Under the pieces are notes generated by a model that ran no database searches, had not been told where the DNA came from, and was given only the letters and a program-made list of their open reading frames with translations. Of a stretch of 22,407 nt of DNA, positions 1 through 7,783 are shown in pieces. The stretch lies in NCBI GenBank assembly GCA_002378975.1, contig DFST01000121.1:1-22407 (forward strand), in the 5' to 3' direction. Each line of letters begins with the position of its first letter. Position 1 is the first letter of the stretch. The position numbers and the translations under genes are program-made. This stretch comes from Chitinophagaceae bacterium UBA3430. GTDB taxonomy: Bacteria; Bacteroidota; Bacteroidia; Chitinophagales; Chitinophagaceae.

Positions 1-275
1 TCCCTATCTGTGGTGGGCGTAAGTAAATTGAGAGGACATGACCTTAGTACGAGAGGACCGGGTCGTACGTACCGCTGGTGTATCAGTTGTGCCGCCAGGT
101 GCAATGCTGAGTAGCTATGTACGGACAGGATAAACGCTGAAAGCATCTAAGCGTGAAACCTTCCTCAAGATGAGTTTACTTTTAAGGGCCGTCAGAGACT
201 ATGACGTTGATAGGCTACAGGTGTAAAGGTGGTAACATCAAAGCCGAGTAGTACTAATTGCCCGTATGCTTTAAT
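1..275 (+). rRNA. 23S ribosomal RNA, 3' end (5' part outside window)
   Basis: This is the last part of domain VI of the large-subunit rRNA. The sarcin-ricin loop, where elongation factors dock, is visible as AGTACGAGAGGACC at 46-59. The terminal segment with GTACTAATTGCCCGT at 251-265 matches the conserved 23S 3' end. The mature 3' end is set at about 270-275 by comparison with known 23S ends, and the exact base cannot be fixed from sequence alone. The gene starts left of the window. It is followed by 5S rRNA in the usual order, so this is the distal part of an rRNA operon. Confidence 0.95.
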
Positions 276-276
276 C

Positions 277-298
277 TTTTTTTACTTCGGTAAAAAAA
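277..298 (+). other. Perfect hairpin with UUCG tetraloop in the 23S-5S spacer
   Basis: A 9-bp perfect stem (277-285 with 290-298) closes a UUCG loop with a C-G pair, the exceptionally stable cUUCGg tetraloop. It begins only a few bases after the 23S 3' end. No T-tract follows it, so it does not look like a terminator. It is probably an rRNA-processing or 3'-end-protecting structure; that role is inference. Confidence 0.7.
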
Positions 299-337
299 TA
301 AGATACTCGTTAACATACTCCCAATATGACATTATTC

Positions 338-350
338 GTCGCTATGCGAC
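338..350 (+). other. Small hairpin just upstream of 5S rRNA
   Basis: GTCGC at 338-342 pairs perfectly with GCGAC at 346-350 around a 3-nt loop. It ends about 7 nt before the 5S 5' end, so it could mark the 5S processing region. The stem is short and could be chance. Confidence 0.4.
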
Positions 351-357
351 AATCGTC

Positions 358-470
358 TTATGGTGGTTTTTCCAAGGGTGTTCACCTCTTCCCATACCGA
401 ACAGAGAAGTTAAGTCCCTTTTGGCCGATGGTACTGCACCACAATGCGGGAGAGTAGGTAGCTGCCATAA
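358..470 (+). rRNA. rrf: 5S ribosomal RNA
   Basis: The conserved 5S core is present: CCGAACAGAGAAGTTAAG around 398-415, GATGGTACTGC at 427-437, and the GGGAGAGTAGGT segment. Helix I closes the molecule, with TTATGG at 358-363 pairing with CCATAA at 465-470, which sets the approximate ends. The length of about 113 nt is normal. It lies about 85 nt after 23S and directly before an intrinsic terminator, so it is the last gene of the rRNA operon. No tRNA is seen between 23S and 5S or after 5S. Confidence 0.93.
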
Positions 471-475
471 TCATT

Positions 476-511
476 AAAGGCCCGATCGAGTTTTCGATTG
501 GGCCTTTTTTT
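476..511 (+). terminator. Intrinsic terminator of the rRNA operon
   Basis: A long stem, with GGCCC at 479-483 pairing with GGGCC at 500-504 and extending inward through GATCGA/TCGATT, closes a 4-nt loop. A run of seven T (505-511) follows at once. It starts a few bases after 5S. Confidence 0.88.
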
Positions 512-541
512 ATGCCTTCTAGGGATGCGCGTAGCGCTTCC

Positions 542-624
542 GTTTAGGAGTTTAGGTCGTTGAGGGAGCTTTTGATCAATTTAAATATTACCTCAACTCA
601 CTAAACTCGCTCAACCTCCTCAAC
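542..624. repeat. Two facing arrays of a 9-bp repeat around an AT-rich core
   Basis: The plus strand carries three GTTKAG-type units (542-549, 550-558, 559-567). The minus strand carries four exact 9-bp units (plus coordinates 589-597, 598-606, 607-615, 616-624) reading GTTGAGGTA, GTTTAGTGA, GTTGAGCGA and GTTGAGGAG. The arrays point at each other across a 21-bp AT-rich core (568-588). As a result 548-565 pairs with 591-608 in 15 of 18 positions. This fills most of the 124-bp gap between the rRNA terminator and the 3' end of the M14 gene. There is no T-tract and no reading frame of note. It looks like a dispersed intergenic repeat, but only one copy is in this window. Confidence 0.6.
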
Positions 625-635
625 TAATTCATCCT

Positions 636-2375
636 TCACCTCGTAATCCTATAAACCGGATACCGCATAAAACCCGGCTCGGCCCAAGGGGAGTTTCGGT
701 AAATGAAATCCAACTGTGCTCGGCCACTCTGAGCAAATGCCGGATCCGTATTTTTTTTCTCCGTCAGTTTTCGTTGCAAGACGGTGTCCGAATTCAAGAA
801 ATTCGACGCGATGTCCTCAAATGAATAAGAAGAGTATCCTTCTTTTTGCCCCAAAATGGGGTCAAAGAAATTCCAGGTGAAATACGAATCTTCCGCCTGT
901 GGCTCCAAAACTTCCATGATAAAACGATCCCCCATTTGTCCGGTAGGGATCAGCCAATCCCCACGTCGGAAAGAAATCAACTGACGCACTGTTTCTACTT
1001 TCACCTCAGTATTGGGATGGTGTCCCTCGTAAGGTTTACTGCCAGATTTATAGTCCAAGATTCGATACACCTCGCATTCGATTGCTGTATCGTTAGCCAA
1101 TTTTTTATAGGCGACCTGGTTGGCCTCCAATCGCTCGATCACCCGATGCCATCCCTGCGGGATAACGTAATAAGCCGGCTTCTGGATGCTACGTTCCGAT
1201 ATATAACGGTCTTGCACGGGAACCATTCGTTCAAACGGTTTGCTCCGATCGTAGTACAATCGGTCCATGCCCGACACGGCACTCGGTTTATACCCTGCTT
1301 CGTATCCTTTGAATAAATAAGGGGTGGTGCGTGATTTATCGACTGACCAGCCCAGGGGCAATGATGTCGCTTTCTTTACCTCATTCCGCATTTCATTGCG
1401 AATTTTTGCAATTTCATCACCAAACTGGGCCGTATAGGCAATGAACGACTGCATCAAGGCCAAGGTTGATTGCACCCGATCCGTATACGGTTTCAACATA
1501 TGCGTTTCAGGCACAAATGAAAAGCACTGCCAAAGGGCCGCGTAGCCGCTGCTGTAGCGCGGACCGTCCCAATACATGGACCACCCCGATTCGGGCTTGT
1601 CGCCATAGCTGTTTACATACGGTACCAGGTCGTACCCCTTTTCCTTCATCCGGGCATAAATGGCGGGCTCCATTTTATTTCGTAGATAATCACCCATTAC
1701 GCCCCCCAGCTTGTCGTATTGGGTGGTTAACAATGTCATCACATGCTGATAGTCGGCTCCATTGCTGACATGATTGTCAATGAATACATCCGGGTCAATG
1801 TCACGGAACAAACGCACAAACGACAACGCTTCTTTGCTGTCGCATTTGATGAAATCCCGGTTCAGATCGAGATTCTGCGAATTCCCCCTCGAGCCAAAAG
1901 CATCCGGACCATTCTGATCTACCCGATATTTTTCACTCCGATTCAACGCGCCTCCAATATTGTAAACAGGGATGATCGCCAGGACTAGATTGTTGGGTAA
2001 ATCGATCTTACGCGTAACGATGTCGCGGGCCAATAACATGCTGGCATCAATGCCATCGGGCTCGCCCGGATGAATTCCATTATTGATGAGAATGATCCGT
2101 TTCTTGGATTTTCGAATACTGGCCCAATCCGTTTTCCCATCGGCAGCGACAATCACCAAATGCAAAGGGTATCCGGCATCTGTAGCGCCCCGGGTTTCCA
2201 TCCGCACCTGCGGGGTCAGCGCGCTCAATTTTTTCCACCAGTCAATGATGCGGGGATACGTGGGTGTTTGTTTCCCCTCAGATAATTCAAAAATGGTCTT
2301 TAGGTTGCTCACCTGCGATTGCCCCCTAAGGGTGCAAACAATGAGCAGACCGAGTAAGGCGAAGCGGAGTTGCAT
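636..2375 (-). CDS. Secreted M14-family zinc metallopeptidase
   Basis: A predicted zinc-dependent carboxypeptidase-type enzyme of 579 aa, exported across the inner membrane. The start at 2375 (MQLRFALLGLLIV) gives an immediate hydrophobic signal peptide. A start 12 codons upstream would lie inside the rpsT terminator hairpin and is rejected. The M14 metal site is visible: HPGE (His102, Glu105) and DNH (His202). The catalytic Glu is in PETH (Glu290). LDLNRDF near residues 169-175 is also typical of the family. No sorting domain or lipobox is seen, so it is probably periplasmic. A GGAG lies about 14 nt before the start. The substrate is unknown. The gene reads toward the rRNA operon and shows no clear terminator of its own. 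Confidence 0.88.
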   Translation of the reverse strand: MQLRFALLGLLIVCTLRGQSQVSNLKTIFELSEGKQTPTYPRIIDWWKKLSALTPQVRMETRGATDAGYPLHLVIVAADGKTDWASIRKSKKRIILINNGIHPGEPDGIDASMLLARDIVTRKIDLPNNLVLAIIPVYNIGGALNRSEKYRVDQNGPDAFGSRGNSQNLDLNRDFIKCDSKEALSFVRLFRDIDPDVFIDNHVSNGADYQHVMTLLTTQYDKLGGVMGDYLRNKMEPAIYARMKEKGYDLVPYVNSYGDKPESGWSMYWDGPRYSSGYAALWQCFSFVPETHMLKPYTDRVQSTLALMQSFIAYTAQFGDEIAKIRNEMRNEVKKATSLPLGWSVDKSRTTPYLFKGYEAGYKPSAVSGMDRLYYDRSKPFERMVPVQDRYISERSIQKPAYYVIPQGWHRVIERLEANQVAYKKLANDTAIECEVYRILDYKSGSKPYEGHHPNTEVKVETVRQLISFRRGDWLIPTGQMGDRFIMEVLEPQAEDSYFTWNFFDPILGQKEGYSSYSFEDIASNFLNSDTVLQRKLTEKKNTDPAFAQSGRAQLDFIYRNSPWAEPGFMRYPVYRITR

Positions 2376-2400
2376 GATGAATGCTTTACTCCAAAGAAAC

Positions 2401-2424
2401 AAAAAAGGCACCGTAGCGGTGCCT
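2401..2424 (-). terminator. Intrinsic terminator after rpsT
   Basis: On the minus strand AGGCACCG (2424-2417) pairs perfectly with CGGTGCCT (2413-2406) around a 3-nt loop, followed by a T-run (2406-2401). It lies 27 nt after the rpsT stop codon and only 25 nt before the start of the M14 gene. Confidence 0.82.
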
Positions 2425-2450
2425 ATAAAAAAGGTAAGAAGTGTGTATGC

Positions 2451-2702
2451 TTATTTCGCAGCGTTGGCATTCTTAGCCAGCTTGCGCTTCAGGTTGGCGG
2501 CTTTGTTCTTGTGAATCACACCGCGCTTAGCCAATTTGTCGATCATGCTGGCCACACCAGGAAGTTGTTCGCCCATTTCCTTGGCACCGGATGCCTTGAG
2601 GTCACGGATGGCATTACGGGTAGTCTTCGCGTAGTATTTGTTGCGATCCCGACGTTTAGCGGCTTGACGGGCATCTTTTTTGGTCGCACTGTGGTTGGCC
2701 AT
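2451..2702 (-). CDS. rpsT: 30S ribosomal protein S20
   Basis: An 83-aa, very basic protein that binds 16S rRNA in the small subunit. The N-terminus MANHSATKKDARQ followed by RRDRNKYYAKTTRN, and the C-terminal IHKNKAANLKRKLAK, are diagnostic of bS20. The length is normal for the family. The start at 2702 is fixed by the conserved MANHSATKK; a longer open frame upstream runs through the promoter and is not real. The gene is monocistronic, with a strong promoter at 2723-2754 and a terminator at 2424-2401. It is divergent from sucA. Confidence 0.96.
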   Translation of the reverse strand: MANHSATKKDARQAAKRRDRNKYYAKTTRNAIRDLKASGAKEMGEQLPGVASMIDKLAKRGVIHKNKAANLKRKLAKNANAAK

Positions 2703-2722
2703 GAATTCGTTTTTAAGGACGG

Positions 2723-2754
2723 CAAAGGTAAGCCCTGAAACCAGTTTTACCAAA
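2723..2754 (-). promoter_or_regulatory. Bacteroidota-type promoter of rpsT
   Basis: On the minus strand TTTG (2754-2751) is separated by exactly 20 nt from TACCTTTG (2730-2723). This matches the -33 TTTG / -7 TAnnTTTG consensus of the Bacteroidota primary sigma factor. The predicted transcription start is about 2717, giving a leader of about 15 nt. Confidence 0.8.
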
Positions 2755-2864
2755 AAAATGAAGGAGGAATGATCTGAAAATGAATAAGTCCTAATCCAGG
2801 CTACTCGACTCATTCCGCGACCGCTAAAACCCTCATTTTGAACCCCATTTTCGGTTTTTCGTCC

Positions 2865-2872
2865 GATATTTG
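2865..2872 (+). promoter_or_regulatory. Weak candidate -7 element for the sucA operon
   Basis: GATATTTG matches TAnnTTTG except at the first base. The nearest upstream TTTG (2837-2840) is 24 nt away, longer than usual. It is the best candidate in the 226-bp rpsT-sucA gap and would give a leader of about 50 nt. The call is weak. Confidence 0.3.
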
Positions 2873-2928
2873 CCACAGTTTTAGAAGGCTTGCCTACCAA
2901 AGGCAGACCTCTCCAACCCCGCGATCCC

Positions 2929-5667
2929 ATGAAGGATTTTTCCTACATCACCAACTCTCACCCCGGCTACATCGAAAGCCTGTACCGGGAATTTCTCCAA
3001 AACCCACAAACGGTCGACCCGGATCTCGTCAAATTCTTTCAGGGATTTGATTTTGCCCTCAGTTCCGGTGCGGCCACAGCTGCCGGTACGCCGACGGTTG
3101 CAAGTACAGCTTCCGGTGATTGGGCAAAAGAGTGGGCCGTCTTTCAACTCATCGAATCCTATCGCAAAAAGGGACATCTCATTGCCAACACCAATCCGAT
3201 TCGCCCCCGCAAAGACCGCGATGCCCGTCTTTCGCTGAAAGATTTTGGATTGAGTGAGGCTGACCTGACAACCTCATTTCAAGCAGGACAGTTCATCGGA
3301 CTCGGTACCGCTACATTGCAGGACATACTGAAAAAACTGAACCAAGCATATGCCGGTCCCATCGGTGCCGAGTTCAGCTACTTGCGTCAGCCCGATCGCA
3401 TTCAATGGATGACCGACGCCGTAGAGCAACAGCTCACCCAAGCGGTTCCACTTGCTCAGAAGCGACGCATTCTCGAGAAACTCAATCAAGGAGTGATCCT
3501 GGAGAAATTCCTGCACACCAAATACGTCGGACAAAAACGCTTCTCCCTTGAAGGAGGAGAGAATACCATCGTTGCACTTGATGCCATGATCAACACCGCC
3601 GCTTCGCTACACGTACAAGAAGTGGTAATTGGCATGGCCCACCGCGGTCGATTGAACGTGTTGGCCAACATCATGGGCAAAACCTACGAACAGATCTTCA
3701 GCGAATTCGAAGGAACCGCTCAGCTCGACCAAACCATGGGTAGCGGCGACGTGAAATACCACATGGGATTTGGCAGTCAAGTGAAAACGCCCAACGGCGA
3801 TTCCATTCACCTGAAGTTGATGCCCAATCCCTCGCATCTCGAAGCGGTCAATCCGGTCGTAGCTGGATTTGCCCGCGCCAAATCGGATCTGCTTTGCAAT
3901 CAGCAATACGACAAAGTATTGCCGGTGCTCATACATGGCGATGCTTCCGTGGCCGGACAAGGCATTGTGTACGAGGTGCTGCAAATGAGTGGACTCAAAG
4001 GCTATGCAGTCGGAGGAACCATTCATCTTGTCATCAACAACCAGATCGGATTCACCACAGATTTTGACGATGCACGCACCAGCGATTATTGCACTTCACT
4101 GGCTGCCACTGTTCAAGCACCGGTACTTCATGTAAACGGAGATGATGCAGAAGCGGTGCTGAAATGTTTGGAAGTGGCCGTTCGATATCGTCAGCAATTT
4201 CATGGCGATATCTTCATCGACCTCCTTTGTTATCGTCGCCACGGTCACAACGAAGGCGATGACCCGAAGTTCACCCAGCCACAACTCTATGCCCTCATCG
4301 ATAAGCATCAGAATCCGAGAGAGGTCTATGTACACCGCTTGATGGAAGGAGGAGATTCTGAGGTGCAAGACCTGACCAAGGAGATGGAGAAAAAATTCTG
4401 GTCGGATCTGCAAGAGCGACTCGATGAAGTCAAGCAACATCCCTTGCCTTATCATTATCAGGCTCCTGAGTTGGAGTGGAATAAAATGCGTCGTGCCGCT
4501 GCTACGGATTTTGACTATTCACCCGATACAGCCGTCGAAGCGTCCCAACTGGAGACTGTTTTCCGATCACTGATGAAATGGCCTTCCGGATTTCAGCCAC
4601 TTCGGAAAGTAGAAAAACTATTGCTCGACAAAGTCAAACTCTTTGAAGCAGAAAAGAAGATCGACTGGGCTACGGCTGAACTTTTGGCCTACGGCACCTT
4701 GCTGTGCGAAGGGAAATCGATTCGCATCAGCGGACAAGATGTAGGGCGAGGTACATTCTCACATCGCCATGCGATCCTGCGTGATGAACAAACAGCAGAA
4801 GCCTATAGCCGGCTCTCTCAAATTCCCGGTGCTACCGGTAAATTCCAATTATACAATTCTCTCCTAAGTGAATACGGCGTGCTTGGATTCGAATACGGCT
4901 ATGCCCTCGCAGATCCGTTGTCACTCGTAATCTGGGAAGCTCAATTCGGCGATTTTGCCAACGGCGCACAGACAATGATCGATCAGTTCATCGCTGCCGG
5001 TGAGCAAAAATGGAATCGGATGAACGGCGTTACCCTGTTGTTGCCGCATGGATATGAAGGACAAGGACCCGAACACAGCAGTGCTCGACTTGAACGTTTT
5101 TTGCAACTTGCTGCTGAGTTGAACATCGTGGTAACCAACATTACCACCGCCGCAAACTTCTTCCATGCCCTGCGTCGTCAATTGAGCTGGCCATTCCGTA
5201 AGCCCTTGATCAATTTCGCGCCCAAGGCAAATCTTCGATTGCCGGGTACCTACTCTTCGGTCGACGATTTCACCAAGGGAGGATTTCAAGAAGTGCTGGA
5301 TGATGCATCGGTTACACCGGCATCCGTGAAAAAAGTATTATTCTGTTCGGGCAAGATCTACTACGATCTGCTGGATCGGAAGAACAAAGAACAACGTCCC
5401 GACATCGCCCTGATCCGGGTAGAGCAACTCTATCCCTTCCCGCAAAAGCAGATCGATGCCTTGCAAAAGAAATATGGCAAGGCAACCTGGTTCTGGGTGC
5501 AGGAAGAACCGTTGAACATGGGCGCAGCCTCCTTCCTCCAAATGAATCTGAAGAGTTTTCCCTTCGGCGTTATCAGCCGTCAGGCCTCTGCATCCACCGC
5601 CACAGGTTTTCAGAAGGTACATCAGCAGGAGCAGGCGGAAATCATTCAAATGGCATTCAGTATTTAA
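2929..5667 (+). CDS. sucA: 2-oxoglutarate dehydrogenase E1 component
   Basis: The thiamine-diphosphate-dependent E1 subunit decarboxylates 2-oxoglutarate and passes the succinyl group to the lipoyl arm of E2 (TCA cycle, cytoplasm). The protein has 912 aa, normal for the family. It starts at MKDFSYITN, where bacterial SucA proteins usually begin; an in-frame start 13 codons upstream adds unconserved sequence. Visible motifs are GMAHRGRLNV (about 235-244), GDVKYHMG (about 273), the cofactor-binding GDASVAGQG (about 337-345) and NNQIGFTT (370-377), RRHGHNEGDDP, GRGTFSHRHA and GPEHSSARLERF. No Shine-Dalgarno site is evident, as is common in Bacteroidota. sucB follows after 17 nt. The E3 gene (lpd) is not in this window. 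Confidence 0.97.
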   Translation: MKDFSYITNSHPGYIESLYREFLQNPQTVDPDLVKFFQGFDFALSSGAATAAGTPTVASTASGDWAKEWAVFQLIESYRKKGHLIANTNPIRPRKDRDARLSLKDFGLSEADLTTSFQAGQFIGLGTATLQDILKKLNQAYAGPIGAEFSYLRQPDRIQWMTDAVEQQLTQAVPLAQKRRILEKLNQGVILEKFLHTKYVGQKRFSLEGGENTIVALDAMINTAASLHVQEVVIGMAHRGRLNVLANIMGKTYEQIFSEFEGTAQLDQTMGSGDVKYHMGFGSQVKTPNGDSIHLKLMPNPSHLEAVNPVVAGFARAKSDLLCNQQYDKVLPVLIHGDASVAGQGIVYEVLQMSGLKGYAVGGTIHLVINNQIGFTTDFDDARTSDYCTSLAATVQAPVLHVNGDDAEAVLKCLEVAVRYRQQFHGDIFIDLLCYRRHGHNEGDDPKFTQPQLYALIDKHQNPREVYVHRLMEGGDSEVQDLTKEMEKKFWSDLQERLDEVKQHPLPYHYQAPELEWNKMRRAAATDFDYSPDTAVEASQLETVFRSLMKWPSGFQPLRKVEKLLLDKVKLFEAEKKIDWATAELLAYGTLLCEGKSIRISGQDVGRGTFSHRHAILRDEQTAEAYSRLSQIPGATGKFQLYNSLLSEYGVLGFEYGYALADPLSLVIWEAQFGDFANGAQTMIDQFIAAGEQKWNRMNGVTLLLPHGYEGQGPEHSSARLERFLQLAAELNIVVTNITTAANFFHALRRQLSWPFRKPLINFAPKANLRLPGTYSSVDDFTKGGFQEVLDDASVTPASVKKVLFCSGKIYYDLLDRKNKEQRPDIALIRVEQLYPFPQKQIDALQKKYGKATWFWVQEEPLNMGAASFLQMNLKSFPFGVISRQASASTATGFQKVHQQEQAEIIQMAFSI

Positions 5668-5684
5668 TTTAAAATCGGTTGGCT

Positions 5685-6908
5685 ATGATCGACATCAAAG
5701 TTCCCACCATCGGCGAATCCATCACGGAAGTAACGTTGCTTAAATGGGTGAAGCCCGCAGGCAGTTATGTGGAACGCGATGCCGTCATCGCTGAATTGGA
5801 AAGTGAAAAAGCTACGTTTGAAGTAAATGCGGAGCAAGCAGGCACGCTGGAGCATTTGGCCAAAGAAGGCGATACGCTCAACATTGGCGATCTATTGGCT
5901 CGGATCGATGAAACCGCTCCCAAGCCCGCCAACGCGGCACCGGCTCCGATAAAGGAAAACAAAGCACCTACACCGCCACCGGTTCCAACCGAAGCACCCG
6001 TAAGTGCTGTTTCCAACGAGATCAAAGCCACGCCGGTCGCCTCCGCCATGATCGCGGATAAGAAAGTGGATCCGAAATCAGTCAAAGCTTCCGGTCACCA
6101 AGGAAAAATATTAAAAGAAGACGTGCTAGCTGCCTTGTCCAATCCGGGTAAGATCGCTTTCAAAGGCACTGACCTCCACTCACGCAATGTGCGGGCCGAA
6201 AAGATGAGCAATTTGCGCAAGACGATTTCTCGTCGTCTTGTAGAGGCCAAGAATACGACCGCTATGTTGACCACGTTCAACGAGGCCGACATGTCTGCGA
6301 TCCTGGCCATTCGTAGCGCCAACAAAGACAAGTTCAAAGAAGCCCATGGTGTTGGGTTGGGTTTTATGAGCTTCTTTGCCAAAGCGTGTTCGATCGCCTT
6401 GTCAGAATGGCCCACGGTGAATGCTTTTATCGATGGGGATCAGTTGCTGTATCACGACTATGCCGACATCAGTATTGCTGTGAGCACACCTCGCGGTTTG
6501 ACCGTTCCGGTCATTCGAAACGTTGAGAGTCTGAGCATGGCCGACATCGAGAAGAAAGTAGCTGAACTAGCTGCGAAAGCACGCGACAGCAAACTCACGC
6601 AGGAAGAATTGACCGGCGGTACGTTTACCATCACCAACGGAGGTGTATTTGGTTCGCTGATGAGTACACCCATCATCAACATCCCACAGAGCGCCATTCT
6701 GGGAATGCATAAGATCCAGGAACGCCCGATGGTGGTGGATGGAGCCGTCGTGGTTCGCCCGATGATGTACCTGGCGCTGAGTTATGATCATCGGATCATC
6801 GATGGACGAGAATCTGTCGGATTCTTAGTTCGCGTAAAAGAACTCCTCGAAAATCCGGCCCAAATGCTCATGGGAAGGGACCCAGTTAAAGCATTGCTCG
6901 AGCTCTAA
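5685..6908 (+). CDS. sucB: Dihydrolipoyl succinyltransferase, E2 of 2-oxoglutarate dehydrogenase
   Basis: E2 forms the core of the 2-oxoglutarate dehydrogenase complex and makes succinyl-CoA. The protein has 407 aa, with one N-terminal lipoyl domain carrying the lipoylated lysine in ESEKA (Lys42). A Pro/Ala-rich linker follows (about 76-110), then a peripheral-subunit-binding domain near VASAMIADKKVD...GKILKEDVL, then the acyltransferase domain with active-site DHRIIDG (His369, Asp373). The ATG at 5685 gives MIDIKVPTIGES, the standard start. A TTG two codons upstream is ignored. It forms an operon with sucA, consistent with a SucB rather than a pyruvate or branched-chain E2. Confidence 0.96.
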   Translation: MIDIKVPTIGESITEVTLLKWVKPAGSYVERDAVIAELESEKATFEVNAEQAGTLEHLAKEGDTLNIGDLLARIDETAPKPANAAPAPIKENKAPTPPPVPTEAPVSAVSNEIKATPVASAMIADKKVDPKSVKASGHQGKILKEDVLAALSNPGKIAFKGTDLHSRNVRAEKMSNLRKTISRRLVEAKNTTAMLTTFNEADMSAILAIRSANKDKFKEAHGVGLGFMSFFAKACSIALSEWPTVNAFIDGDQLLYHDYADISIAVSTPRGLTVPVIRNVESLSMADIEKKVAELAAKARDSKLTQEELTGGTFTITNGGVFGSLMSTPIINIPQSAILGMHKIQERPMVVDGAVVVRPMMYLALSYDHRIIDGRESVGFLVRVKELLENPAQMLMGRDPVKALLEL

Positions 6909-6917
6909 TCAATAATT

Positions 6918-7766
6918 ATGCGTTATCATTCCTCCTTTCGAATAGCTGTTCTGATTTTGATCGCCTCTGTGATCTTCGTTGCCTGTCAGAAAGAGATCGA
7001 CTGGGGAACGGCAGTGGGCGATCAACTTTTAGTGAAGATCGTTGCCAAGACAGGGTCATCGGATAGTACAGTAACCGTCTACTCCTACAATGCGCAACGA
7101 AAGTTGATAAAGGAGCTGGTTAATAGTACGGCAGCGGGAATGTCGACACAACTTGATTTGATCATTAATCGAGATGCCTCCGGGAACATTACCAGTACGG
7201 TGCAAAAATCGCCGGAATTGGTAGCAGCGGGCATCGACAGCCTAGTTATCCGTTACAACTACAGCAACAATCGATATACGTCGGGTGTGTATTCATTGAG
7301 CCTGATGGGACTTTCGTTTACCGATAGCACGCTATATACCTATGATGCAAATGGCCGTATCATCAGCGATCAACATTTATTAAAATCATCGTTGCTGCCG
7401 CTTCCCATTCCGATTACTATCCTGAAAAATGTTTATACCTATTCTGCTGATGGTAAAAATCTGGTCAAGCAAGAACAGTCGGCTCCCTCCACACCCGGCG
7501 GACCACTATCACCCGTCTCGGAACAGACCTACACCTATGATACCAAAACAAATCCGTTGATTCTCCTGAATGAAGCCATCATTATGAATCGTACCGGTTG
7601 GTTCAACGCTAACAATGTGTTGGTGTCGCAACTCACCAGTACACTGGATCCCACGTTGAATCAAAGCTTCGATAATACGTACCGATACAATACGGCCAAT
7701 AAGCCGGATTCGTTGTTCAGCATTCAAGGTGGACAATTAACTACCTCCAAGTTCTATTACCAATAG
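6918..7766 (+). CDS. Lipoprotein with YD-like tyrosine-rich repeats, function unknown
   Basis: A 282-aa protein with a signal peptide ending in the lipobox-like FVAC (Cys23), so probably a lipid-anchored envelope protein. The body contains about six related segments with a Tyr-x-Tyr core followed by a turn: VYSYNAQRKLIK (about 54), RYNYSNNRY (112), LYTYDANGRIIS (139), VYTYSADGKNLVK (172), TYTYDTKTNPLI (204) and TYRYNTANKPDSL (254). They resemble YD/RHS-type beta-hairpin repeats and the DUF4595-like lipoproteins common in Bacteroidota; that link is by appearance only. It begins 9 nt after the sucB stop, so it is probably co-transcribed with the TCA genes, though nothing in it suggests a metabolic role. 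Confidence 0.8.
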   Translation: MRYHSSFRIAVLILIASVIFVACQKEIDWGTAVGDQLLVKIVAKTGSSDSTVTVYSYNAQRKLIKELVNSTAAGMSTQLDLIINRDASGNITSTVQKSPELVAAGIDSLVIRYNYSNNRYTSGVYSLSLMGLSFTDSTLYTYDANGRIISDQHLLKSSLLPLPIPITILKNVYTYSADGKNLVKQEQSAPSTPGGPLSPVSEQTYTYDTKTNPLILLNEAIIMNRTGWFNANNVLVSQLTSTLDPTLNQSFDNTYRYNTANKPDSLFSIQGGQLTTSKFYYQ

Positions 7767-7783
7767 ATTCAACACATGCATCG

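Noticed and set aside
229..477. Open frame across the 23S end and 5S rRNA
   Set aside because: It lies entirely in rRNA and spacer sequence and has no protein-like features.
476..511. rRNA terminator acting also on the minus strand for the M14 gene
   Set aside because: On the minus strand the stem is followed only by TTTAATG, too few T for a confident call.
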